Below the pieces are notes generated by a model. That model saw only the letters and a program-made list of their open reading frames with translations, searched no databases and was not told the DNA's origin. Position numbers and translations under genes: made by a program. DNA of 64,000 nucleotides from Stenotrophomonas sp. UBA2629 (GTDB lineage Bacteria; Pseudomonadota; Gammaproteobacteria; Xanthomonadales; Xanthomonadaceae), in the NCBI GenBank assembly GCA_002359895.1, contig DEOB01000004.1, positions 217,601 through 281,600 of the forward strand, read 5' to 3'. This document shows, one piece after another, positions 42,835-50,871 of the stretch (the stretch's first letter is position 1; the number at the start of each line of letters is the position of its first letter).

Positions 42835-45800
42835 ATGTTCAAACTCATCATTGAAGCGGCGGTACGCCACCGCTGGCTGGTCGTGGCCTTGGCTGCGCTG
42901 GTTGCCGCCTTGGGCTTGTTCCAGCTCGGCAAGTTGCCAATCGACGCGGTGCCGGACATCACCAACCACCAGGTGCAGATCAACACCGTGGCGCCGGCAC
43001 TGACGCCGGAACAGATCGAGCGGCAGGTGACCTACCCGCTGGAAACCGCGTTGGCCGGCATCCCCGGTTTGACCACCACCCGCTCGCTGTCACGCAACGG
43101 TTTTTCGCAGGTCACCGCGATATTCACCGACGCCACTGACATCTACTTCGCCCGCCAGCAGGTGGCCGAACGCATGCGCGAGGCGTCTGAAGACCTGCCC
43201 GACGGTGCAACGCCGGTGCTCTCGCCGGTGACCACCGGTTTGGGCGAGGTGTTGATGTGGACGGTGGATTTCACCGCGTTTGATCCGGCAAAACTGGCCA
43301 AGCCAGGTGAAGCCGGCTGGCAGGCCGGCGAGGTGTATCTCACGCCGGAAGGCGATCTGCTGCGCACCGCCGAAGAACGCGCCACCTACCTGCGCACCGT
43401 GCAGGATTGGATCGTCGCCCCGCAGATGCGCTCCAGCCCGGGCTTGGCCGGTGTCGATACGGTGGGCGGTTACGTCAAGGAGTACGGCGTGCATCCGGAC
43501 GGCGCACGCTTGGCCGCACATGGCCTTGGCCTGGCCGATCTGGTGACCGCGCTGCAGCGTTCCAACGTGCAGGCCGGCGCCGGTTTCGTGCAGCGTGCAG
43601 GCGAAGGCCTGGTAGTGCGTGCCGATGGTTTGGCATTGACCACCGATGACTTGGCGCAGGCGCCTGTCGCCACCCGCAATGGCGTGGTGGTGCGCGTGGC
43701 TGATGTCGCCGATGTGGCGATCAGCCGCGCACCGCGCCTGGGCGCGGCCAGCCGCAACGGCCATGAAGCCGTGCTTGGCACCGCGCTGATGATTGCCGGT
43801 GGCAACAGCCGCACCGTGGCGCAGGCGGCGGCCGCTCGCCTGGAGCAGGTGAACAGATCGCTGCCGCCGAGCATCGTTGCCGCACCCGTGCTGGACCGCA
43901 GCGTGTTGGTGAACTCCACCATCAAGACCGTGGCCAAGAACCTCACCGAAGGCGCCTTGCTGGTGGTGGTGGTGCTGTTCCTGCTGCTGGGCAACCTGCG
44001 TGCGGCCACCATCACCGCGCTGGTGATTCCCCTGTCGTTCCTGTTCGCGGTGATCGGCATGAACCGCTTCGGCATCAGCGGCAACCTGATGAGTCTGGGT
44101 GCGCTGGACTTCGGCATCCTGGTGGACGGCGCGGTGATCGTGGTCGAATCCACCCTGCTCATGCTGGGCCAACGTCGCAATGAACTGGGCCGCGCGCTCA
44201 CCGCACAAGAGCGGCTGCGCGTGGCAGCTGATTCGGCACGCAAGATGGCGCGCCCGGCTGCGTTCGGCCAGTTGATCATTCTGCTGGTGTTCGCACCCAT
44301 CCTTACCCTGGAAGGTGTGGAAGGCAAAACATTCCAGCCGATGGCTGCGACCTTCATGCTGGCCTTGGTGGGCGCCTTTATTTTCTCTTTCACCTTTGTG
44401 CCGGCAATGGCCGCGCTGTTGGTGCGTGAGCCCAAGCACAGACAAGGCGAAGCGCTCAATGCGGAAGGCGACCACGAAACCAAGTTGATCCGCGTGTTGC
44501 GTGCGCGCATCGAACCGATCATCCGCGGCGCCATTGCACGGCCGCGTGCCGTGATTGCCGGGGCACTGATGATGCTGGTGGTGGGCATTGCATCGTTTGG
44601 CCTGCTCGGTCGCGAATTCATGCCCACGCTGGATGAAGGCAACGTCGCGATGCAGGCCTTGCGTGTGCCGTCCGCGTCGTTGGAGCAGTCGTTGGCGATG
44701 CAGTTGGCGCTGGAAAAAGCCATCACCAATGAGCCGGAAGTGGAAACCATCTTCTCCCGCACCGGCACCGCCGAGGCCGCCATCGACCCGATGCCGACCA
44801 ACATCTCCGACAGCGTCATCATGTTGAAACCACGCAAACAGTGGCCCGATCCAAAATTGGACAAGGAAGCCTTGGTCGCACGCTTTGAAAAGCTCACCGG
44901 CCAGCAACTGGGCAACAGTTTTGAATTCAGCCAACCGATCGAACTGCGCTTCAACGAACTGATCTCCGGCGTGCGTACCGATCTTGCGGTGATGATTTAC
45001 GGCGACGACTTCAGCCAACTGCAGAAAGTTGCCGACCAGGTGGCACTGAAACTGCGCGCGGTTGAAGGTGCCGCCGACGTCCGGGTGGAGCAGATATCCG
45101 GCCTGCCTACGCTCAATGTGGCCATCGACCATGTGGCTGCGGCGCAGTACGGCCTGACCGCAGCGGATGTGAGCGAGGCACTGTCCATTGGTATCGGCGG
45201 CACCGCAGCCGGCAAGATCTTTGAAGGCGACCGGCGCTTCAATGTGGTGGTGCGCCTGGAAGACAGCGCGCGCAACGATCCGGACCAGCTGGCATCGCTG
45301 CCCATCGCCACACCGGCCGGGTTGGTGATTCCGTTGTCGTCGGTGGCACGCATTTCGGTCAGCGAAGGGCCCAACCAGATCAGCCGCAACAACGGCAGCC
45401 GCCGCGTGGTAGTGCAGGCCAACGTGCGCGGCCGCGACCTTGGTGGCTTTGTCGGTGATGCGCAGAAGGCCGTGGCCGATGTCGCATTGCCGGCAGGTGC
45501 CTACCTGGCCTGGGGGGGACAGTTCGAGAATCTGCAGCGTGCAGAAAAGCGTCTGGCGACGGTGGTGCCGGTGGTGTTTCTGTTGATCGGCAGCCTGTTG
45601 TTCATGGCCTTGCGCAGTGGCAAGGAAGCCGTTCTGGTGTTCAGCTGCGTGCCGTTGGCGCTGGTCGGCGGCATCCTCGCGCTGCTGATGCGTGGCATGC
45701 CGTTCTCGGTGTCGGCGGCGGTGGGCTTCATCGCGGTGTCCGGCGTTGCAACGCTCAACGGCCTGGTGCTGATGCAGGCCATCCGCGAGCGCCTGGATGC

Positions 45801-46056
45801 CGGTGATGCACCGATGCTGGCAGCCGTCAACGGCGCGTCCAGCCGCATCCGCGCGGTATTGACCACTGCGCTGGTGGCCATTGTCGGTTTCATCCCGATG
45901 GCCATTGCCAGCGGGTCCGGCGCCGAAGTGCAGAAGCCGCTGGCAACGGTGGTGATCGGCGGGCTGATTACCGCCACTGCGCTGACCCTGCTGGTGCTGC
46001 CGGCGTTTGCCGCACGCGTGGCCAAGGCGCGGCCCTTGGCTGGCGCTGCACACTGA
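42835..46056 (+). CDS. czcA: CzcA-like heavy-metal efflux RND transporter
   Basis: 1,073 residues, 12 membrane helices with two large periplasmic loops. The helix-4 motif LDFGILVDGAVIVVES (about 424-439) contains the D-D-E proton-relay residues typical of the HME1 (Zn2+/Co2+/Cd2+) class rather than Cu/Ag (CusA). Exports divalent metal from the periplasm/cytoplasm. Start at ATG 42835 (MFKLIIEAAVRHRW) follows AAGGAGT; ten bases after the czcB stop. No czcRS two-component genes lie in this window. Confidence 0.95.
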   Translation: MFKLIIEAAVRHRWLVVALAALVAALGLFQLGKLPIDAVPDITNHQVQINTVAPALTPEQIERQVTYPLETALAGIPGLTTTRSLSRNGFSQVTAIFTDATDIYFARQQVAERMREASEDLPDGATPVLSPVTTGLGEVLMWTVDFTAFDPAKLAKPGEAGWQAGEVYLTPEGDLLRTAEERATYLRTVQDWIVAPQMRSSPGLAGVDTVGGYVKEYGVHPDGARLAAHGLGLADLVTALQRSNVQAGAGFVQRAGEGLVVRADGLALTTDDLAQAPVATRNGVVVRVADVADVAISRAPRLGAASRNGHEAVLGTALMIAGGNSRTVAQAAAARLEQVNRSLPPSIVAAPVLDRSVLVNSTIKTVAKNLTEGALLVVVVLFLLLGNLRAATITALVIPLSFLFAVIGMNRFGISGNLMSLGALDFGILVDGAVIVVESTLLMLGQRRNELGRALTAQERLRVAADSARKMARPAAFGQLIILLVFAPILTLEGVEGKTFQPMAATFMLALVGAFIFSFTFVPAMAALLVREPKHRQGEALNAEGDHETKLIRVLRARIEPIIRGAIARPRAVIAGALMMLVVGIASFGLLGREFMPTLDEGNVAMQALRVPSASLEQSLAMQLALEKAITNEPEVETIFSRTGTAEAAIDPMPTNISDSVIMLKPRKQWPDPKLDKEALVARFEKLTGQQLGNSFEFSQPIELRFNELISGVRTDLAVMIYGDDFSQLQKVADQVALKLRAVEGAADVRVEQISGLPTLNVAIDHVAAAQYGLTAADVSEALSIGIGGTAAGKIFEGDRRFNVVVRLEDSARNDPDQLASLPIATPAGLVIPLSSVARISVSEGPNQISRNNGSRRVVVQANVRGRDLGGFVGDAQKAVADVALPAGAYLAWGGQFENLQRAEKRLATVVPVVFLLIGSLLFMALRSGKEAVLVFSCVPLALVGGILALLMRGMPFSVSAAVGFIAVSGVATLNGLVLMQAIRERLDAGDAPMLAAVNGASSRIRAVLTTALVAIVGFIPMAIASGSGAEVQKPLATVVIGGLITATALTLLVLPAFAARVAKARPLAGAAH

Positions 46057-46063
46057 AGCAAGG

Positions 46064-46092
46064 ATGCGCGGCAGGCTGTACCTGCCGCGCAT
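46064..46092 (+). terminator. Hairpin after czcA
   Basis: Perfect 12-bp stem ATGCGCGGCAGG/CCTGCCGCGCAT with a five-base loop, eight bases after the czcA stop. No U-tract; likely a 3' stabilising hairpin or terminator without the classical tail. Confidence 0.5.
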
Positions 46093-46169
46093 GCCGGCGT
46101 TCGGGCCGGTGATGATGTTTGCCGTGCGGGCTGCATAATCACGGTTGAGCCACTTCCGCCTATACCGTC

Positions 46170-46412
46170 ATGTCCCAGCTTCCCCCCGCTCCCACCTTGG
46201 CCCCCGGCCTGTACCGCCACTACAAAGGCAACGATTACGAAGTGGTTGCCGTCGCCCGGCACAGCGAAACGTTGGAACCCGTCGTTGTCTATCGCGCGCT
46301 CTACGGCGAAGGTGGCTTGTGGGTGCGCCCATACGCCATGTTCTGCGAGCACGTCATCGTTGATGGTCAATCGGTGCGCCGCTTTGCGCCGGTCGGGCCG
46401 GACGCTGCCTGA
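46170..46412 (+). CDS. DUF1653 protein
   Basis: 80 residues matching DUF1653: GLYRHYKGNDYEVVAVARHSE and VVVYRALYGEGGLWVRPYAMF. Small soluble protein of unknown function, present in many proteobacteria. Transcribed alone after the czc operon; no clear SD. Confidence 0.88.
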   Translation: MSQLPPAPTLAPGLYRHYKGNDYEVVAVARHSETLEPVVVYRALYGEGGLWVRPYAMFCEHVIVDGQSVRRFAPVGPDAA

Positions 46413-46474
46413 GCAATCCATCCAGCCGACGTTGTTGCACGACGCGGCTGGATTCCGATGACAACTCTCGGCGA

Positions 46475-47290
46475 TTACGGCTGGCCGGACATCACCTTTT
46501 CCATCCAATCGGTGTAATGGCTCAAGCGCACATTGCAGGCTATCTGGCCGTACAGCCCGTAGTTTGCGGTCAGCACGTTGCCTTCAACCACTTTCCAGGA
46601 CGTCACCCCGGACAACAGCCATTGGCCGTTGACTTCCACCAGCACCGGACTGCCGCTGTCGCCGTTGCCGATAGTGCCTTCAAGCGGCAAGGCCGATGGC
46701 GGTGCATCGAACCGGTAGCAGAACCAGCGGTCATACGCGCTGGAGATTTCGTTGTACGCACGGCGCAGTTCGGTTCGATTCGGCCCGCCGGGGCGGTACC
46801 CGGAAACGCCGTTGCCGGTGGCGCCCTTGCCGATGATCTTGACCACCTCACCCGGCCGCGCACCCGCTTGGTTGAGTGCCACCGGAGTGACATCCGTTAC
46901 CGGTTCGGCCAGCTTGATCAGCGCGACGTCATCAGATGCCGACAGAAACACCACGATAAGCATCGCCTCGCCACTGGCCATGGCTTGATCAATCAGTTCC
47001 TGTGGCAGCGTTCTGTATCCGGAATGCACGACGACACGCTCAACCGCTCTCGGCTTTCCGTTGACCGATACCTGCTCCAGCCTGGAATGCAGCGGGATCG
47101 TATGTGCTGCCGTAATCACCCATTGCGGCGCAATCAATACGCCGTGTCCCTCGCCGGGCATGTCTGCCAGCGCCGGAAATTCCGCGGCGGGAACCCGATA
47201 CCTGGCGTCGTCCACATCATGTCGAATCACGATCGCACTGGCCGTTGATGACAACGCCAGAGACAGCAGAAGCAGAAGGTATCGGGTCAC
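46475..47290 (-). CDS. Trypsin-like serine protease (S1), secreted
   Basis: 271 residues with a signal peptide (YLLLLLSLALSSTASA). Catalytic His in VITAAHTI (about 61), Asp in SDDVALIKL (about 121) and Ser in GNGDSGSPV (about 212). A GTG start at 47290 is chosen: AAAGGA lies seven bases before it. Probably a periplasmic or extracellular protease. No propeptide or secretion apparatus nearby. Confidence 0.88.
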   Translation of the reverse strand: MTRYLLLLLSLALSSTASAIVIRHDVDDARYRVPAAEFPALADMPGEGHGVLIAPQWVITAAHTIPLHSRLEQVSVNGKPRAVERVVVHSGYRTLPQELIDQAMASGEAMLIVVFLSASDDVALIKLAEPVTDVTPVALNQAGARPGEVVKIIGKGATGNGVSGYRPGGPNRTELRRAYNEISSAYDRWFCYRFDAPPSALPLEGTIGNGDSGSPVLVEVNGQWLLSGVTSWKVVEGNVLTANYGLYGQIACNVRLSHYTDWMEKVMSGQP

Positions 47291-47338
47291 GTTTTTTTCC
47301 TTTAAGCGCCAGCGCGAAGAAACGCATCACATGCATGA

Positions 47339-47361
47339 AGGCGCGGCACTGGGCCGCGCCT
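47339..47361 (-). terminator. Hairpin after the DUF885 gene
   Basis: Nine-bp stem AGGCGCGGC/GCCGCGCCT with a five-base loop, 12 bases past the DUF885 stop; only a short TT follows. Confidence 0.45.
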
Positions 47362-47373
47362 GCACGATCTACG

Positions 47374-49155
47374 TCAGGCTTTTTTACGCTCGGCGATGTA
47401 GGCCTTCACCTGCTGCTCCAGCACCGGCAACGGCACCGAGCCAAGATCAAGCACGGTGTCGTGGAAGGACTTGACGTCGAACTTGTCGCCCAGTTCCTTC
47501 TCGGCCTGCGCACGCAGCTTGACGATGGTGATCTCGCCCAGCTTGTAGCTCAGTGCCTGCGCCGGCCAGGAGATGTAGCGGTCCACTTCGGTGGTGACTT
47601 CGTGCTCGCTCAGCGCAGTGTGGTCACGCAGGTACGCAATTGAACGCTCGCGGTCCCAGCCGTAATGATGCACGCCGGTGTCGATGACCAGACGCGCGGC
47701 GCGCCACATCTCATAGGTCAGCCGGCCGAAATCTTCATACGGCGTCTGGTAGATGCCCATCTCCACGCCAAGCTTTTCGGTATACAGGCCCCAGCCTTCG
47801 CCATAGGCGGAAATGTAGTTGTTGCGGCGGAACTCCGGCTGGCCGGTCTGCTCGGCGGCCAACGCACCTTGCAGGGCATGGCCCGGATCAGACTCGTGCA
47901 GGGTGAGTGCCGGCAGGTTGTACAGCGGGCGCGCCGGCAGGTTGTAGGTGTTGAGCCAGTACGTGCCCATGCCACCACGGCCGGCAGTCCAGAACGGGGC
48001 GATGTCCGGTGGCACCGGCACGATGGTGAAGCGCGCGCGCGGCAACGTCATGTACTTGCCGATCACCGCATCCACACGCTTGGAAATCCACGCCGCGCGC
48101 CACAGCAGTTCGTCCGGGGTCTTGGCGTAGAACTGCGGATCGGTACGCAGGAATTCCAGGAAATCCGCAAAGCGGGTCTGCTCGCTTTTGCCGGTGAACC
48201 CCACCTTGTCGATGATGGCGTTCATTTCTTTCTGGATGCGGTTGACCTCACTCAGGCCCACTGCGTGAATCTCCTGCGGGCTCAGGTCCAGCGTGGTGTA
48301 TTCGCGGATCTGCTGCTGATAGAACGCCTTGCCGCCCGGCATCTTCTCCGCGGCCAGGGTGGTGCGCGACTTCGGCACGTACTCCTCGCGATAGAACGTG
48401 AGCAGCGTGCCGAATGCCGGCACCACGCTGCCACTGATGGCCTGGCGTGCATCGGCCTGCAGCTTCTGCTGCTCGCTGGCGGCAATGCTGGAGGGCATTT
48501 TCTTCAGCGGTTCGTACAGCGGCGACTGCGTTGGGTCCCTGAGCTCGGCCACGGTCGAGATGGAGACATCGCGGCCTTCCAGCACCGCACGCGGCACGCT
48601 GAAGCCACGTTCAAGGCCAGCGCGCATGTTGACCATCTGCTGGTCGAAGTAGCGCGGCACATCGTTCAAGCGGGCGATGTAGTTACGGTAATCGTCCGCC
48701 GTCTTCATCTCACGCCGCGCCATGAAGCTCAGGTTCGACCAGAACGACGAGTCGGAGTTGAACGGCATTTCGTAAGTGCGCTGGCGCACTTCGTCGGCCA
48801 GGTTCTCGACCTGGTAGTGATAGATGGCGTAGTTGATCTGCGCCTCGGGCGAGAGGGTTTTCGGGTCGATGGCCTCCAGCTGCGCCAGCACCTCTTCCCA
48901 CACTTTCAGGCGCGCTTCGTGCGCCTGCGCGCTGACATCGGGCAGTTTGGTTGCGTTGGCCGGCGCATCACTGTCCTCGCTGGCCTCGCCACCGCCGGTC
49001 TGACGCCACGCCCACTCTTTTTCGTAGATCGCCTTGAACTGCGCGTCGGCGTTCTGCACGGCCAGCGTGGCCGGGGCCGCGGGTTTGGCGGCAAATGCGG
49101 GAGTGGCACTCAGGCCAAGGGCGAACAACAGCGCAGCGGTCAACGGCGATTTCAC
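47374..49155 (-). CDS. DUF885 family secreted (peptidase-like) protein
   Basis: 593 residues with a signal peptide (LTAALLFALGLSATPAFA). The metal-site-like motif is LHESDPGHALQGALA at about 430, as in DUF885 members, which resemble zinc carboxypeptidases; activity is not proven. A GTG start at 49155 follows GGGGAA. The body has the typical helix-rich pattern (SAQAHEARLKVWEEVLAQLE). Confidence 0.88.
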   Translation of the reverse strand: MKSPLTAALLFALGLSATPAFAAKPAAPATLAVQNADAQFKAIYEKEWAWRQTGGGEASEDSDAPANATKLPDVSAQAHEARLKVWEEVLAQLEAIDPKTLSPEAQINYAIYHYQVENLADEVRQRTYEMPFNSDSSFWSNLSFMARREMKTADDYRNYIARLNDVPRYFDQQMVNMRAGLERGFSVPRAVLEGRDVSISTVAELRDPTQSPLYEPLKKMPSSIAASEQQKLQADARQAISGSVVPAFGTLLTFYREEYVPKSRTTLAAEKMPGGKAFYQQQIREYTTLDLSPQEIHAVGLSEVNRIQKEMNAIIDKVGFTGKSEQTRFADFLEFLRTDPQFYAKTPDELLWRAAWISKRVDAVIGKYMTLPRARFTIVPVPPDIAPFWTAGRGGMGTYWLNTYNLPARPLYNLPALTLHESDPGHALQGALAAEQTGQPEFRRNNYISAYGEGWGLYTEKLGVEMGIYQTPYEDFGRLTYEMWRAARLVIDTGVHHYGWDRERSIAYLRDHTALSEHEVTTEVDRYISWPAQALSYKLGEITIVKLRAQAEKELGDKFDVKSFHDTVLDLGSVPLPVLEQQVKAYIAERKKA

Positions 49156-49259
49156 GATCAGGATTCCCCGGATGAATGACGATTCATCCCGATCATCGCA
49201 TTGAACCCACCAGCCAACCTAGACCGAATCGGGCGGCAAACCCGCCGGAATCGCGCAGC

Positions 49260-49595
49260 TCAGTGCTCGGCCTTGTCGTGTTTCCAGCCCCGGTGGCGGA
49301 TGTCCAGGCGCAGGCTGTACAGCGCGGTGAACGCCGGAAACAGGTTCTGCACCACACCCACCGCATCCTGTTTGGCCGAAAACAGGAAGTAGCTCAGCGT
49401 CATCAGGCTGCCCAGCACGCTCATGTACCAGAACAGGCGCGGGATCACCGGCTTGCCGGCGCGGCGCGAAGCGGTGAACTGCACCAACCAGCGCCCACCA
49501 AACATCAGCGCACCGGTCAGGCCGATCAGTTTCCACGGCGACATGTGCACGCCGGTCCACTCCAGCCATACCAGCGGTTGGTTCATGAACTCCAT
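49260..49595 (-). CDS. Lipid-A-disaccharide synthase N-terminal domain protein
   Basis: 111 residues, three membrane helices, PF07578-like (LAB_N): ALMFGGRWLVQF, YMSVLGSLMTLSYFLFSAK and SLRLDIRHR. Found beside lipid A or O-antigen glycosyltransferase genes; here it starts two bases from the stop of a GT2 gene. GAGG lies seven bases before the ATG. Probably helps build a lipid-linked glycan. Confidence 0.85.
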   Translation of the reverse strand: MEFMNQPLVWLEWTGVHMSPWKLIGLTGALMFGGRWLVQFTASRRAGKPVIPRLFWYMSVLGSLMTLSYFLFSAKQDAVGVVQNLFPAFTALYSLRLDIRHRGWKHDKAEH

Positions 49596-49597
49596 GC

Positions 49598-50320
49598 TCA
49601 GACCTCCTCCACCGCCGTGCGTTTACTGCGCACGATCAACCATGCCACGCCGCGCAGATCGCGGATGCCCACCAACGCGCGCCCCAGATTGTTGTACTTG
49701 GATACGCCCGACGTGCGGTGGCGGTGATTGACCGGCACACTTACCGTCTTCCAGCCCGCACGCTGCATCAATGCCGGCAGATAGCGGTGCATGTGGTCGA
49801 AGTACGGCAGGTCCATGAACGCATCACGCTCGAACAACTTGATGCCGCAACCGGTATCGGGCGTGTCGTCGCGCAGCATGCGCGAGCGGATGCCGTTTGC
49901 CCATTTGCTCGCCCATCGTTTGGAACCACTGTCCTTGCGATTGACGCGCCAACCGGCAAACAATTTTATTTTTTCATCGGCAGTATCGCGCGCGGCCAAC
50001 AGCTTGGGAATATCGGCTGGGTCGTTCTGGCCATCACCGTCAAGGGTGGCAATCCACGGCGCACGCGCGGCTTTTGCGCCGGTGCGTATGGCAGTGCTCT
50101 GGCCGCTCTGCTGCACATGGTGCAACACGCGCAGCTCCGGGTTGGTCGCCTTCAGCGACTGCAGCACCTGCAAGGTATCGTCGCTGGAGTGGTCGTCCAC
50201 ATAGACCATTTCAAACGCCACACGTCCGCGTAATACGCCCGTTATTTCGTTGAGCAGCGGCGCGACGTTGTCGCGCTCGTTGAAGACCGGGACAACCACC
50301 GAAAGGATGGGTTGGTTCAT
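49598..50320 (-). CDS. Family 2 glycosyltransferase (DPM1/ArnC-like)
   Basis: 240 residues of GT-A fold without membrane helices: VVVPVFNERDNVAPLL, YVDDHSSDDTL and LDGDGQNDPADIPK. Such enzymes move a sugar to a polyprenyl phosphate carrier. Two bases from the LAB_N-type gene, so both are probably one operon. Start at 50320 (MNQPILS); the frame extends 18 codons upstream without family features. Confidence 0.85.
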   Translation of the reverse strand: MNQPILSVVVPVFNERDNVAPLLNEITGVLRGRVAFEMVYVDDHSSDDTLQVLQSLKATNPELRVLHHVQQSGQSTAIRTGAKAARAPWIATLDGDGQNDPADIPKLLAARDTADEKIKLFAGWRVNRKDSGSKRWASKWANGIRSRMLRDDTPDTGCGIKLFERDAFMDLPYFDHMHRYLPALMQRAGWKTVSVPVNHRHRTSGVSKYNNLGRALVGIRDLRGVAWLIVRSKRTAVEEV

Positions 50321-50871
50321 CGCTGGATCCGTTTTGCAATGCAGGGGAAATGAAACCGCGCAGCTCCTGAGCACAACCTAGCGGAACCTGAAGTCAGGCG
50401 CGTGATCATAGGCAAGTTGGGCACTGTTCCACACCGGCCGCAGCCGATTCGGCCCGGCCGGAAAACCCAACGCACGGCCAGGGGCAGCACGCCGAAGTGC
50501 AGCGTCGGCCAGGGTGTGCGTCCTGCAGCCTCGCCGTGACAGCGGCCCTGTTGATGAAGTGCTCCCGTTCCACGGAAGCGTGCTTGCCAGCATTGAACAC
50601 GTGATGCGGGGGCGTGAGCGCTGCGGAGGTGACAGCTTGGCAAGGCTAACGATCGCCGTGTCAGAAACATGTGTGAATGCGTACTGCGGATTCAGCTTGC
50701 ACATGGGTGGGGCTTCTCCGCCGGCGAGGCTTGCTGTGGCGGCCAGACAACAACACAGGCCTGACCGCGCAGTCGTTGGTCCGCCGAACGGATACGCCCC
50801 CATTTCCCCCACTGCATGCATTGCCATCACCCTACGCATTCAGGATAAGATTTCAGCGTCATGAAACGCCC
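50321..50871. other. 551-base divergent gap without a gene
   Basis: Lies between the GT2 and LTA-synthase-like genes. ORFs in it have no family features. The only signal is the promoter at 50821-50849. A long leader or an sRNA is possible but nothing shows it. Confidence 0.5.
50821..50849 (+). promoter_or_regulatory. Sigma-70 promoter of the LTA-synthase-like gene
   Basis: TTGCCA (50821-50826), a 17-base spacer and GATAAG (50844-50849). Transcription would start near 50856, just before the chosen start codon. Confidence 0.6.

Noticed and set aside
43090..46092. A 1,000-residue open frame antisense to czcA
   Set aside because: It is a mirror of the codon bias of a GC-rich gene; it has no family motif, and czcA on the other strand is fully matched to HME-RND pumps. 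The same applies to the long antisense frames over the ankyrin gene (4608-6824) and uvrD (33473-35734).
50378..50864. ORFs of 116-153 residues on both strands in the gap before the LTA-synthase-like gene
   Set aside because: They lack an SD, family motifs and a sensible amino-acid composition, and they overlap each other on opposite strands.
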